Below are positions 33,531-41,669 of a DNA stretch of 64,000 nt, one piece after another. The notes beneath the pieces were generated by a model. The model was given only the letters and a program-made list of their open reading frames with translations, had not been told where the DNA came from and made no database searches. The translations under genes were made by a program, and so were the position numbers. Origin of the DNA: Bryobacterales bacterium (lineage in GTDB: Bacteria > Acidobacteriota > Terriglobia > Bryobacterales > Bryobacteraceae); NCBI GenBank assembly GCA_020846745.1, contig JADLDI010000099.1:94715-158714 (forward strand), read 5' to 3'. Each line of letters starts with the position of its first letter. Within the stretch, counting starts at the first letter, position 1.

Positions 33531-34450
33531 CTGGCGAATCGCCAGATGCGTAGGGCGTTCTTACCCAACATCAACTCGCGCGCTTCGGGTGTGTAGAACG
33601 AGCAGTATTTGTCGACGAATTCAAGTTCCTTGTCCATCGGCAGTTCCCAGCGCGGGCGCGGATAGCCGGTGCCCCAGACAAGCTGTTTGGGGCCGAATTC
33701 CTCGTAAATCGCCTTATAGAATGGCCAAGTGTCGGGGTACGGGTAGCTCTTCATCTCCGACATTTCGTAGGGCTCGGAATTTGAGATGTACACCTGGGGG
33801 AACTTCTTGAGGGCGAACATTTTCTTGAATTCGGGCCAGGGGTCGCGGAGTTTGAGGTCGGGCTTTCCGGCGTGGTCCACCACGACGTTCACGCCGGGGA
33901 AGCGGCCGCACATGTCCTCGAGCATCGGCATCTGGTGGGGCAGGATGTAGAAGTTGAAGCAGGCCTTCAGATTTTCCGCCTCTTTCCAGAGCGGGTAGTG
34001 TTCCTTGGAGTTCAGCCAGGTGTCCTTGGGGTGGTAAATGGGGCTGAAGCGCATGCCCTGCAGGCCGTGCTCGGTGACCCAATAACGTAGGCGTTCGTGG
34101 ACCTTGGGGTCGAGGGGGTTGATCAATCCGTGGCCCACGAACAGCTTCGGGTAGGTCTTGCAGCAGTGCGCGATGTAGGAGTTGTCCCAGCCGTAGTAGC
34201 GCGGGTTGACGAGCACCGCGTACTTGAGGCCGAAGTCCTTCATCTGCTCCACCTGGTTCTCGATCGGGCCTTGAATGGGGACGCGCTTGAGTTCCGGTCG
34301 CTCGGGGTGGTTGAACGGGAACTTGGGGTCGTAATTCCAGACTTCGAGGTGGGTGTCGATGATCAGCCGCTCGGATGCGGCAGCGGTTGCGGGCTGTGCG
34401 GCGGCGGGTAGGGTGGAGCCGACTTCGAGGAAGGTCCGGCGGGTCATCAT
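33527..34450 (-). CDS. Exported amidohydrolase_2-family (TIM-barrel) protein
   Basis: This 307-residue protein begins with a Tat-like leader (MTRRTFLEVGSTLPAAAQ). The mature sequence has the amidohydrolase_2 pattern: an LIIDTHLEVWN metal-side start (the usual DxHxH is altered to D-T-H-L-E), INPLDPKVHERLRYWV, GLQGMRFSPIYH, VVVDHAGKPD and LVWGTGYPRPRWE. Relatives include lactonases and decarboxylases. Because the second His of the first motif is Glu, metal binding may differ. The start is 30 bp from the divergent CocE-type hydrolase; the stop overlaps that of cphB. Confidence 0.78.
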   Translation of the reverse strand: MMTRRTFLEVGSTLPAAAQPATAAASERLIIDTHLEVWNYDPKFPFNHPERPELKRVPIQGPIENQVEQMKDFGLKYAVLVNPRYYGWDNSYIAHCCKTYPKLFVGHGLINPLDPKVHERLRYWVTEHGLQGMRFSPIYHPKDTWLNSKEHYPLWKEAENLKACFNFYILPHQMPMLEDMCGRFPGVNVVVDHAGKPDLKLRDPWPEFKKMFALKKFPQVYISNSEPYEMSEMKSYPYPDTWPFYKAIYEEFGPKQLVWGTGYPRPRWELPMDKELEFVDKYCSFYTPEARELMLGKNALRIWRFAS

Positions 34451-34479
34451 CCCGACATGATATCCTGCCGGACAACCAG

Positions 34480-36207
34480 ATGCGTTTACCAAATGTGTTG
34501 CTTGTTTCCGCATTGGTGTTGAGGGCGCAGACCTTCTCAGTGAAGGTCACCGAAAACGTGAAAGTGCCGATGCGCGATGGGGTCGAGTTGGCGGCTGACC
34601 TGTATCTGCCGGACGCGCCGGGCAAGTATCCGACGGTGGTCTACCGGACGCCGTATAACAAGGCTGGACAGAAGTCGGCGGGACAGTTCTTCGCGGCGCG
34701 CGGGTATGCCGTGGTGGCGCAGGATGTTCGGGGGCGGTTCGCGTCAGGCGGCGACTTCTATGCTTTTGTGAACGAAGGTCCGGATGGGTACGACACCATC
34801 GAGTGGGCGGCGAAGCAGCCGTGGTCAGATGGGAACGTCGTGACGGACGGGGCATCGTATCTCGCGTGGGACCAGTACCACGCGGCGATGTACCGGCCAC
34901 CGCACCTGAAGGCGATGTTTGCCAATGTGGGGGGGAACAACTTCTATGACGAGTTCGCGTATCCGGGGGGCGTGTTGAACCCTGGATGGGCGATTTGGAT
35001 CGTGAAGTCGGCCCAGACCAGCAATTATCCGGCGCCGAAGGACGAGCTGAATGCGGTTCTAAGAGATCCGATGAATTGGCTTCGTTCCTCCATTTCCGAG
35101 CGGGGGAAGGTATTCGAAGGGTTCCCCGCTCATCATAAGATGTATTATGACTTCAATGCGCATCCGACCTTTGATGGCTTGTGGCGGCAGAAAGGGTTTT
35201 ATACACAGGGCGGGTGGAAGGAGATGAAGGACGTACCTACCTTCTTTATTTCGGGGTGGTACGACTATTTTGTTGAGGGGGCTATAGAGAACTTCACCGC
35301 AATGCGGCACCAGCAGCAGAGCATACAAATGCTTTGGCTGGGACCGTGGCCGCATGGGATCGGCGGGGCGGCGTGCGGGGAGGTGAACTTCGGTGTGTCG
35401 GCGGCGCTCGATCCGAAGGAGATAGCGTTTGAATTCTTCAACTTATCGTTGAAACGGGCGAAGCCGAGCCGAATTGTGTCGCGCCGGGGAGGGTCGACCG
35501 GCACGGTAGGCATTGTGATGCCGATACGGTATTTTCGGATGGGCGGAGGAGATGGGTCGACTGATCAGCAAGGGCGGCGGAACCATGGCGGCCAGTGGGT
35601 GGACGCGATGGCGTGGCCACCGTTTGGGACGACGACCGAGAGTTGGTATCTCGATGCGACGGGCGCGTTGGTGAGGTCGCGGCCGGAGAAGGAAGGGGAG
35701 CTGTCTTGGAGGCACGATCCGGCCAATCCGGTGCCGACGCGGGGCGGGCGGTACAACATGGTGCCGAACCTGCCGCCGTGTGCGCAGGACCAGCGGCCGC
35801 TCGATGGGCGGAAGGATGTGCTCCAGTTCGTTTCGCAAAATTTGATGGAACCGGTGGAAGTGACGGGGCGGCTGACGGCGAAGCTGGTGGTTTCCTCCGA
35901 TGCGCCGGAGGCGGACTTCATGGCCAAGCTGGTGGACGTGTATCCGGACGGGTTTGCGATGACGATTCTGGACGGGGTGCGCCGGGTGAAGTTCGACCAG
36001 AAAGGTCAGACAAAAACGGCGGTCATCGACTTGGGCACGACGAGCAACCTGTTCGCAAAGGGACACCGGATCCGGCTGGATGTGGCGTCATCGAACTGGC
36101 CGCGAGTGGAGGTGAATCCGACGGCGGCGACCAATAAGGTCCACCTGGGCGGATTGCGGTCGTCGGAACTGGTGCTGTCTATTACTCAGAAGCCGCCGGC
36201 TCGATGA
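34480..36207 (+). CDS. CocE/NonD-family alpha/beta hydrolase (exported)
   Basis: This 575-residue protein starts at 34480 with a short signal peptide (RLPNVLLVSALVLRAQ). It has the X-Pro-dipeptidyl-peptidase (S15)/cocaine-esterase fold: KVPMRDGVELAADLYLP, a nucleophile loop TDGASYLAWDQ (Ser126; the usual Gly at +2 is Leu), an acid in FFISGWYDYF and a His in LGPWPHGIGG, then the C-terminal jelly roll (KLVVSSDAPEADFMAKLVDVYPDG to HRIRLDVASSNWP). The substrate is an ester or peptide that cannot be predicted. One copy of dispersed motif R1 lies inside it. Its 3' end overlaps the convergent clpS gene by 26 bp. Confidence 0.88.
   Translation: MRLPNVLLVSALVLRAQTFSVKVTENVKVPMRDGVELAADLYLPDAPGKYPTVVYRTPYNKAGQKSAGQFFAARGYAVVAQDVRGRFASGGDFYAFVNEGPDGYDTIEWAAKQPWSDGNVVTDGASYLAWDQYHAAMYRPPHLKAMFANVGGNNFYDEFAYPGGVLNPGWAIWIVKSAQTSNYPAPKDELNAVLRDPMNWLRSSISERGKVFEGFPAHHKMYYDFNAHPTFDGLWRQKGFYTQGGWKEMKDVPTFFISGWYDYFVEGAIENFTAMRHQQQSIQMLWLGPWPHGIGGAACGEVNFGVSAALDPKEIAFEFFNLSLKRAKPSRIVSRRGGSTGTVGIVMPIRYFRMGGGDGSTDQQGRRNHGGQWVDAMAWPPFGTTTESWYLDATGALVRSRPEKEGELSWRHDPANPVPTRGGRYNMVPNLPPCAQDQRPLDGRKDVLQFVSQNLMEPVEVTGRLTAKLVVSSDAPEADFMAKLVDVYPDGFAMTILDGVRRVKFDQKGQTKTAVIDLGTTSNLFAKGHRIRLDVASSNWPRVEVNPTAATNKVHLGGLRSSELVLSITQKPPAR
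35825..35840 (-). repeat. Dispersed motif R1, copy F
   Basis: TTTTGCGAAACGAACT read on the minus strand; the CocE-type gene reads the complementary strand as F-V-S-Q-N. It has 13 of 13 core bases identical to copies A-E. Confidence 0.8.
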
Positions 36208-36508
36208 TGGCGGACATGGAGCCTTTGCTTTTGGGCATGCGCCAATCGGCGCCGTAGCCGTGGATCTGGTCGCGGGCGAACTGGGCGTGTTCGAGCTCGC
36301 AGGTTATTACTATGGTCCGGCCGGTACTATCCACCTCAACAGCATGGTTATATGCCTGTCCGGTACCCATGGCGAATAGGCGACAGAGCATCTCGATCAC
36401 GTATTCGTACGTGTGGTCGTCGTCATCAAGGAGCACGACGTTATAGAGCGGCGTGTGCTCCTGTTCTGTTCCGTGTTCGATATTCGTATCAGGTGTTACC
36501 GTCGGCAT
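36182..36508 (-). CDS. clpS: ATP-dependent Clp protease adaptor ClpS
   Basis: This 108-residue adaptor hands N-degron substrates to ClpA/ClpC with ClpP. The core YNVVLLDDDDHTYEYVIEMLCRLF contains the family D-D-x-H-T pattern of the N-degron pocket, and VITCELEHAQFARDQIHGYGADW is the ClpA-binding side. The start at 36508 gives a typical flexible N-terminus (PTVTPDTNIEHGTEQEH). The C-terminus (SKGSMSAIIEPAASE) is somewhat longer than usual. No clpA is present in this window. It overlaps the end of the convergent CocE gene by 26 bp. Confidence 0.9.
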   Translation of the reverse strand: MPTVTPDTNIEHGTEQEHTPLYNVVLLDDDDHTYEYVIEMLCRLFAMGTGQAYNHAVEVDSTGRTIVITCELEHAQFARDQIHGYGADWRMPKSKGSMSAIIEPAASE

Positions 36509-36620
36509 GCTGTGTTTACTGTGCCAGCCCTCGTGGATATCTGTGGCGAGCACATTTCGCCATGCTAGCAGAGGGGCAAATCGCTCAACCGGATGCGGCC
36601 CTTATGCTACTTTGAGAGAC

Positions 36621-37250
36621 ATGCTTAGAAACGCTCTACTTCTATTGCTCGCTGCCGGCTCGACGATGTGGGCCCAGAAACCGGTGAAACCGGGCGAAGA
36701 TTGGATCAAGCTGTTTAACGGCAAAGACCTGACGGGCTGGGTGGAAATCGGCAAGGAGAAGTGGACGGTTGAAGATGGGACCATTCACGGCCTGGCGATC
36801 AGCAACTCGTACGGCTATCTGCAGACGGAGAAGAAGTACAAAGACTTCCATCTGTCGATGCGGTTCAAGTGCGAAGGCGACGGGAACAGCGGCGTGTTCT
36901 TCCATGTGGACTTCAAGCCCGGCACGGCCGATGTAAGCCAGGGCCTGCAATTCGAAATCGACTGCACCATGAACAAGCACACCGCCGGTATCTATGGCGA
37001 TGGGCGGCAGTGGATCGTCTGGCCGGCGCCGGAAAACGAAGGCGTCGTCAGGCAGAGCGACTGGAACGATTACCAATTGCGAGTGGAAGGCAACCGCTAC
37101 GTGTCGCGCCTGAACGGCGTCGAGATGGTGGACTTCACGGATCCGACGCCGAAGTCCTTTGACGGGTACATAGCGTTGCAATTGCACTCCGGCGGCGCGG
37201 GCAACATGCGGTTCAAGGACATATATATCCGCGACTTGACGAAGCGGTAG
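36621..37250 (+). CDS. Exported DUF1080 (3-keto-disaccharide hydrolase-like) protein
   Basis: This 209-residue protein has a signal peptide (LRNALLLLLAAGSTMWAQ). The mature sequence is the DUF1080 concanavalin-like sandwich: DWIKLFNGKDLTGWVEIGKEKWTVEDGTIHG, DFHLSMRFKCEGDGNSGVFFHV and the closing GYIALQLHSGGAGNMRFKDIYIR. Some DUF1080 proteins hydrolyse 3-keto-glycosides; many others are untested. It fits the exported carbohydrate-use theme of the window. Downstream lies an inverted-repeat element (37273-37359) that may also end the transcript. Confidence 0.85.
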   Translation: MLRNALLLLLAAGSTMWAQKPVKPGEDWIKLFNGKDLTGWVEIGKEKWTVEDGTIHGLAISNSYGYLQTEKKYKDFHLSMRFKCEGDGNSGVFFHVDFKPGTADVSQGLQFEIDCTMNKHTAGIYGDGRQWIVWPAPENEGVVRQSDWNDYQLRVEGNRYVSRLNGVEMVDFTDPTPKSFDGYIALQLHSGGAGNMRFKDIYIRDLTKR

Positions 37251-37272
37251 GGGTTGACGCCGCGGGGCGGAG

Positions 37273-37359
37273 GGCGTGTGCAAAAATCCGGAACACCGCT
37301 CCCTCGCGGTCGCGGCTCGGTTAGATTCTGCTTGTATTCGCGGCGTTTTTGCACACGCC
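37273..37359. repeat. Palindromic dispersed element R3 with 14-bp perfect terminal inverted repeats
   Basis: GGCGTGTGCAAAAA (37273-37286) pairs perfectly with TTTTTGCACACGCC (37346-37359), enclosing 59 bp that contain CACCGCTCCCTCGCGGTCGC. The inner part recurs at 57528-57571 with few changes. It separates the DUF1080 gene from ppa and codes for nothing. Confidence 0.85.
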
Positions 37360-37392
37360 GGAGAGAGCGGGGCGTGCGATCATACCGTGTAC

Positions 37393-37935
37393 ATGTTGAA
37401 TCTGTATGAACTCGATCCGGGTCCTGAGTCGCCCGAGATCGTGCGGATGATCGTTGAGATTCCGAAGAACTCGCCGAACAAATATGAGTACGACGGCAAG
37501 CTGGGGGTATTTCGTTTAGACAGGGCTCTTTATTCGCCGCTACACTATCCCGGCGACTACGGGTTTATTCCAGGGACGCTGGCTGAGGATGGCGATCCGC
37601 TGGATGTGCTGGTGCTGGTGAGCGAGCCGAGTTTTCCGGGGTGCCTGATTGAGGTGCGGCCCGTGGGTGTGCTGGTGCTGATCGACAGCCAGGAAGCGGA
37701 TCATAAGATTCTGGCGGTGCCGAACCGCAATCCGCGTTACGACCAGATCCACACGATGGACCAGGTGTTCTCGCATGTGCGGCGGGAGATTGAGCACTTC
37801 TTCGCGATCTACAAAGAGTTGGAAGGTAAGCAAACGCAGGTGGAGCGCTGGGGCGGTCCGATAGAAGCGCGGCGGCTGGTAGTGGAAAGCCGCCAGGTGT
37901 TTCTGAAGTCTAAGCCGGCGGGCCCTGCGGCTTGA
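37393..37935 (+). CDS. ppa: Inorganic pyrophosphatase (family I)
   Basis: This 180-residue soluble enzyme hydrolyses pyrophosphate and so drives biosynthesis. The family I signature EDGDPLDVLVLV holds the metal-binding aspartates; YDGKLGVFRLDRALYSPLHYPGDYGFIPGTL is the substrate-side N-terminal region. The start at 37393 is chosen because the longer frame begins inside the R3 repeat element and adds unrelated residues. No ortholog-specific partner is nearby. It is followed 18 bp after its stop by a copy of the R2 repeat. Confidence 0.95.
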   Translation: MLNLYELDPGPESPEIVRMIVEIPKNSPNKYEYDGKLGVFRLDRALYSPLHYPGDYGFIPGTLAEDGDPLDVLVLVSEPSFPGCLIEVRPVGVLVLIDSQEADHKILAVPNRNPRYDQIHTMDQVFSHVRREIEHFFAIYKELEGKQTQVERWGGPIEARRLVVESRQVFLKSKPAGPAA

Positions 37936-37953
37936 TGATGGTCGGTGGGGCGG

Positions 37954-37975
37954 GATTGAATAGGGTGTGACTTGG
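37954..37975 (+). repeat. Dispersed intergenic motif R2, copy 1
   Basis: The core reads TTGAATAGGGTGTGACTTGG. Close copies are at 57442-57463, 57594-57611 and 63661-63683, all between genes or at a gene end. Confidence 0.8.
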
Positions 37976-37989
37976 GGATAAATAAAGGC

Positions 37990-38036
37990 GCGGACACGCC
38001 TCGGAGGATGTGGGCCGCTGGTCCCAGCGTGTCCGC
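37990..38036. repeat. Inverted repeat, 10-bp perfect stem
   Basis: GCGGACACGC at 37990-37999 pairs with GCGTGTCCGC at 38027-38036 across a 27-nt loop. There is no T-run, so it is not a standard terminator. Confidence 0.75.
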
Positions 38037-38048
38037 TTCGAAAATCAG

Positions 38049-38091
38049 CGGTTGACCCGATTTTTGCGCAGAAGCGGATCCAGGTCAACCG
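38049..38091. repeat. Inverted repeat, 9-bp perfect stem
   Basis: CGGTTGACC at 38049-38057 pairs with GGTCAACCG at 38083-38091 across a 25-nt loop containing a run of five T. It lies 12 bp after the preceding stem. Confidence 0.7.
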
Positions 38092-38247
38092 TTTCGTCAA
38101 GAAAAAGTATCCAAACGGCTGAAATAACGGATCTTGTGACCTTTGGTACGGAACTTTTGGGCATCGCCGCGGGTGTACCAACCTGAGAGTACCAAACCAA
38201 CCGATCCAGCTGGCCCGGAGTGATAGGCTCGAAAGAAGAAGAAGTTC

Positions 38248-38946
38248 ATGGCGAAACTACTGAATGTAAGTGTCCTGACGCTGTCGGCAGCGTTGCCAAT
38301 CATGGCGGATCCGGGGGCCCGGATGGAGGCGCAGCGAACCAAGGACGATTTTGAGTTGAGGGTTGAGGCGAAACAATGGCGGAAGGCGCGCGCCGTAGCG
38401 GCGAGCGTGGACCCGTTCGGGAAACCGGCGGGCGCCGGCAATCAATTCGAGATCAAGGCGCTGTGGACACCGGCGAACCTGTACTTTCTGTTCACCTGCC
38501 CCTATAGCGAACTGGTGCTGAAGCCGAACCCAACAACGGCTGAAGAAACGAACAAGCTGTGGGAGTGGGACGTGGCGGAAGTGTTCATCGCGGGCGATCG
38601 AGAGAACGTTTACAAGTACCGTGAGTTGCAGGTTTCACCGCAAGGCGAGTGGGTGGATCTCGATATCGACCGAAAGAATTCACGAGCGGCGGGCGGCTGG
38701 AAGTGGAACTCCGGGTTTGAGGTGAAGGCGAAGATCGATAGGGACAAGAAGGTCTGGTACGGGGCGATGAAGATTCCGTTTTCATCGATCGGCGGCAAGC
38801 CCGGAGAGGCGGGCGCCGAGTTCCCGATCAACATCTACCGGCTAACGGGCGAGAATGCGAATCGAAAGTCGACGATGTGGACGCCTACGCAGAACCGGTC
38901 GCACCACACGCCGGAGATGTTCGGGCGGATGATTCTGGCAAAGTAG
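38248..38946 (+). CDS. CBM9-like carbohydrate-binding protein
   Basis: This 232-residue protein has a weak N-terminal leader (AKLLNVSVLTLSAALPIMA). The body matches the CBM9-like domain of exported sugar-binding proteins: FEIKALWTPANLYFLFTCPYSEL, WDVAEVFIAGDRENVYKYRELQVSPQGEWVDLDIDR, WYGAMKIPFSSIGGKPGEAGAEFPINIYRLTG and the closing WTPTQNRSHHTPEMFGRMIL. It has no catalytic residues; it probably binds a polysaccharide at the cell surface. It ends 4 bp before the first phosphohexomutase gene, so it may share that transcript. Confidence 0.72.
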   Translation: MAKLLNVSVLTLSAALPIMADPGARMEAQRTKDDFELRVEAKQWRKARAVAASVDPFGKPAGAGNQFEIKALWTPANLYFLFTCPYSELVLKPNPTTAEETNKLWEWDVAEVFIAGDRENVYKYRELQVSPQGEWVDLDIDRKNSRAAGGWKWNSGFEVKAKIDRDKKVWYGAMKIPFSSIGGKPGEAGAEFPINIYRLTGENANRKSTMWTPTQNRSHHTPEMFGRMILAK

Positions 38947-38950
38947 GAGC

Positions 38951-40312
38951 ATGGAACGGTCGCTGCGGATCTCGCACGTGGGGCTGCGTGGGGTGGTGGG
39001 CAAGGGGTTGACGGCGTCGCACGTGGTGGACTTTGCGGCGGCTTTCGGCACGTTTCTCGAGGCGCGGTCGGCAGTGGTGATCGGGCGCGATCCACGGTCG
39101 TCGGGAGCGATGATCCGGCAGGGCGTTATAGCGTCGCTGGTTGCATGCGGACACCAGGTGATCGATCTAGGGTTGGTATCGACGCCGGTGATCCAGCACG
39201 AAATCAGGCGCATCGGGGCACAGGGCGGCATTTCGATCGGGGCGAGCCACCACCCGGCGGAATGGAACGCGCTGAAATTCTTCGGCGCGAACGGGACGTA
39301 TCTGTCGACGGCAGAGGCTTCGGAGCTGCTGGATATTTACCATCTGAAGAAGTTCGCGTTCGTAGCGCACACGGACCTCGGAGGCGTGCGAACGGAAACG
39401 GACGCCTTGGACGCCTATCTGGACCGCTTAGCGGGCGAGTACGACTTTGACGCGCTGCGGCGAAAGCGGGTGGTGGTGGACTGTACGAACGGCACCTCGT
39501 CGCTGATTCTGCGGCGGTTGAACGAACGGTATGGGTTTCAGTTCATCCTCATCAACGAGCGGATAGAAGGCGACCGGTTTGCCCATGAACCGATCACGAA
39601 CCAGCAAACGGTGAGCCTGCAACTGGCGCCGCTGATCAAGCCATTGAGTGCGGAAGGGGGTTTCCTGTTCGACGTGGACTCGGACCGGCTGGCGATTGCC
39701 ACCGAAGAAGGGCGCCCGGTGTCGGAAGAGATGATCCTGCCGCTGCTGGCGGACCATCTATTGCCCACAGGGCCGGGCAAGCTGGTGATCACGAATCTGT
39801 CGTCCACCGCACTGACCGATGAAGTGGCGGCGCGACATGGAGGCCGTGTGATACGCGTGCCGGTGGGCCGCGCGGCGGCGATGGACGCGTTGGCGACGTA
39901 TCCGCCGGAAGAGATCGCCGTGGCGGGCGAGGGGACGGGAGCGGTGATGATGCCGCGGTTCCGGTTCATTTACGACGGTATCGCGTCGATGCTGGCGATT
40001 TTGACAATGATGGATCGCCGGGGGCAAAGCCTGTCGGAAATCCTGGCGGGGTATCCGCGGTATTGCATGTTGAAGGGCCAGGTGCCGCTGGTTTCGCCGA
40101 AGGTGCCCGAGTTATTTATGGAACTGGAGGAGGCATACCGCAATGGGCAATTGTGCGCGGTGGACGGCGTGCGGGTGGACTGGCCGGACCGGTGGTTTCA
40201 CGTGCGGGTGTCGCAAACCGAATCGGTAGTGCGTGTCATTTGCGAGCGGCGCGGAAGCGAGCCCAAAGAGTTGTTCGACGAACTGTTGGACCGGGTGCGG
40301 AGACTGGCATAG
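38951..40312 (+). CDS. Alpha-D-phosphohexomutase-family protein, diverged (GlmM-like)
   Basis: This 453-residue paralog of the next gene follows the four-domain phosphohexomutase plan. The phosphoserine loop reads GASHHPAEWNALK (Ser99; the usual TASHNP is altered), the metal loop DVDSDR is kept and the sugar loop is GEGTGA. The phosphate-binding loop near the C-terminus reads RVSQTESVVRV instead of the usual RxSNTEP. Such changes could shift the sugar specificity or weaken activity. Its stop is directly followed by the ATG of the second copy, so the two are co-translated. Confidence 0.85.
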   Translation: MERSLRISHVGLRGVVGKGLTASHVVDFAAAFGTFLEARSAVVIGRDPRSSGAMIRQGVIASLVACGHQVIDLGLVSTPVIQHEIRRIGAQGGISIGASHHPAEWNALKFFGANGTYLSTAEASELLDIYHLKKFAFVAHTDLGGVRTETDALDAYLDRLAGEYDFDALRRKRVVVDCTNGTSSLILRRLNERYGFQFILINERIEGDRFAHEPITNQQTVSLQLAPLIKPLSAEGGFLFDVDSDRLAIATEEGRPVSEEMILPLLADHLLPTGPGKLVITNLSSTALTDEVAARHGGRVIRVPVGRAAAMDALATYPPEEIAVAGEGTGAVMMPRFRFIYDGIASMLAILTMMDRRGQSLSEILAGYPRYCMLKGQVPLVSPKVPELFMELEEAYRNGQLCAVDGVRVDWPDRWFHVRVSQTESVVRVICERRGSEPKELFDELLDRVRRLA

Positions 40313-41668
40313 ATGCGAACCCGTGAGCACCGGCTGAAGATCGGCGTATCGGGCATTCGCGGCGTGGTGGGCGAGTTTCTCACGCCGGCGCTGGCGGGGA
40401 ACTTCGCGCAGGCGTTTGGAACCTATGTAGGCGGCGGGCGGGTGGTGGTGGGCCGCGATACACGCCCGAGCGGCGAGATGATTCAGCACGCGGTTTGCTG
40501 CGGATTGCTGGCGGCGGGCTGCGAGGTGGTGGACGTGGGTGTGCTGCCGACGCCGACGATCCAGGTTTATGTGGACGCGATTGGAGCGCGGGGCGGGATC
40601 GCGGTGACGGCGTCGCACAACCCGCCGGAATACAACGCGCTGAAGCTGTTCAATCGCGACGGGTTGTTTTTCAACCACTACGAGCGCAGCGAACTGATCG
40701 ACCTTTATCACCAGAGCGAGTTCCGGCATGCATTGAATGCGGAGATCCGGGGGATCTCGCGACAGGTGGAGGAACCGGTGCGGTTTCACTTTGAACGCGT
40801 GCTACGGCACGTGGATGTGGAGCGGATCAGGCGGCGGCGATTTCGTGTGGCGCTGGACGGAGTGAATGGAGCGGGGTCGGTGGTGTCGGTGCGGTTTTTG
40901 CGGGACGTGCTTGGGTGCGAGCTGCACGCGATTTCAGTGGACCCGGCGAAGCCGTTTCCGCGGGAAGCAGAGCCGCGGCCCGAGGTTTTGGGGGAACTGG
41001 CGGGGATTGTGCGCGACCGGCAGTGCGATGTGGGCTTCGCACAAGATCCGGATGGAGACCGGCTGGCGATCGTCGACAATACGGGGCGCGCGATCGACAA
41101 CGACGACGTGCTGGCGCTGGCGGTAGATGCCGTGCTGTCGCGGCTACCGGGCGATGTGGTGGTGAACCTGACGACATCGGCCGCGATCGACGATTTAGCG
41201 GCACGACACGGGCGGCGGGTGTTCCACACGCCGGTGGGCGAGGCGAATGTGGTGCAGCGCATGCGCGCGGTAGAGGCCGTGATCGGCGGTGAAGGTTCGA
41301 ACGGTGGGATTATCTTTCCCCGGGTACACTATTGCCGCGACAGCTACACCGGGATGGCGTTCCTGCTCGACCGGATGGCGGAGACGGGACAGACAACCGC
41401 GGAGTTGGCGGCAGCGCTACCGCAATATTACCGGCACAGCGGGAAGGTGGCGTTTGAGCACGGGCGGCTGGGACAAGTGATGCAGCAGTTGGAGCGAAGT
41501 ATGGCGGCGCCCGTGGTCGACCGTGCGGACGGTGTAAAGCTGATCTGGCCCGACGGATGGGTTCACGTACGCGCTTCGAACACGGAGCCGCTGGTACGGA
41601 TAGCGGTGGAGGCGCGCACGAGGCAGCGGGCCGACAGCCTGTTCGCCACGGCCCGGAAACTCGTTTAG
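40313..41668 (+). CDS. glmM: Phosphoglucosamine/phosphohexomutase, canonical motifs (GlmM-like)
   Basis: This 451-residue enzyme interconverts sugar 6- and 1-phosphates, probably glucosamine phosphate for cell-wall UDP-GlcNAc, or a mannose/glucose phosphate. All motifs are standard: SGIRGVVG at the start, the TASHNPPEYNALK phosphoserine (Ser101), the DPDGDR metal loop, GEGSNGG for sugar and RASNTEP for phosphate. It starts on the base after the stop of its paralog. The exact hexose cannot be told from motifs, so the glmM label is tentative. Confidence 0.85.
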   Translation: MRTREHRLKIGVSGIRGVVGEFLTPALAGNFAQAFGTYVGGGRVVVGRDTRPSGEMIQHAVCCGLLAAGCEVVDVGVLPTPTIQVYVDAIGARGGIAVTASHNPPEYNALKLFNRDGLFFNHYERSELIDLYHQSEFRHALNAEIRGISRQVEEPVRFHFERVLRHVDVERIRRRRFRVALDGVNGAGSVVSVRFLRDVLGCELHAISVDPAKPFPREAEPRPEVLGELAGIVRDRQCDVGFAQDPDGDRLAIVDNTGRAIDNDDVLALAVDAVLSRLPGDVVVNLTTSAAIDDLAARHGRRVFHTPVGEANVVQRMRAVEAVIGGEGSNGGIIFPRVHYCRDSYTGMAFLLDRMAETGQTTAELAAALPQYYRHSGKVAFEHGRLGQVMQQLERSMAAPVVDRADGVKLIWPDGWVHVRASNTEPLVRIAVEARTRQRADSLFATARKLV

Positions 41669-41669
41669 T

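Larger units (their letters stand above)
37936..38247. other. Intergenic region with R2 repeat and two inverted repeats
   Basis: No gene is recognised. The region contains the R2 motif (37954-37975) and two successive perfect stems (37990-37999 with 38027-38036, and 38049-38057 with 38083-38091), and then about 150 bp leading into the CBM9-like gene. Confidence 0.6.

Noticed and set aside
37273..37359. Inverted repeat read as an intrinsic terminator for the DUF1080 gene
   Set aside because: The loop is 59 nt and the core recurs elsewhere, so a dispersed element explains it better; a termination side effect remains possible.
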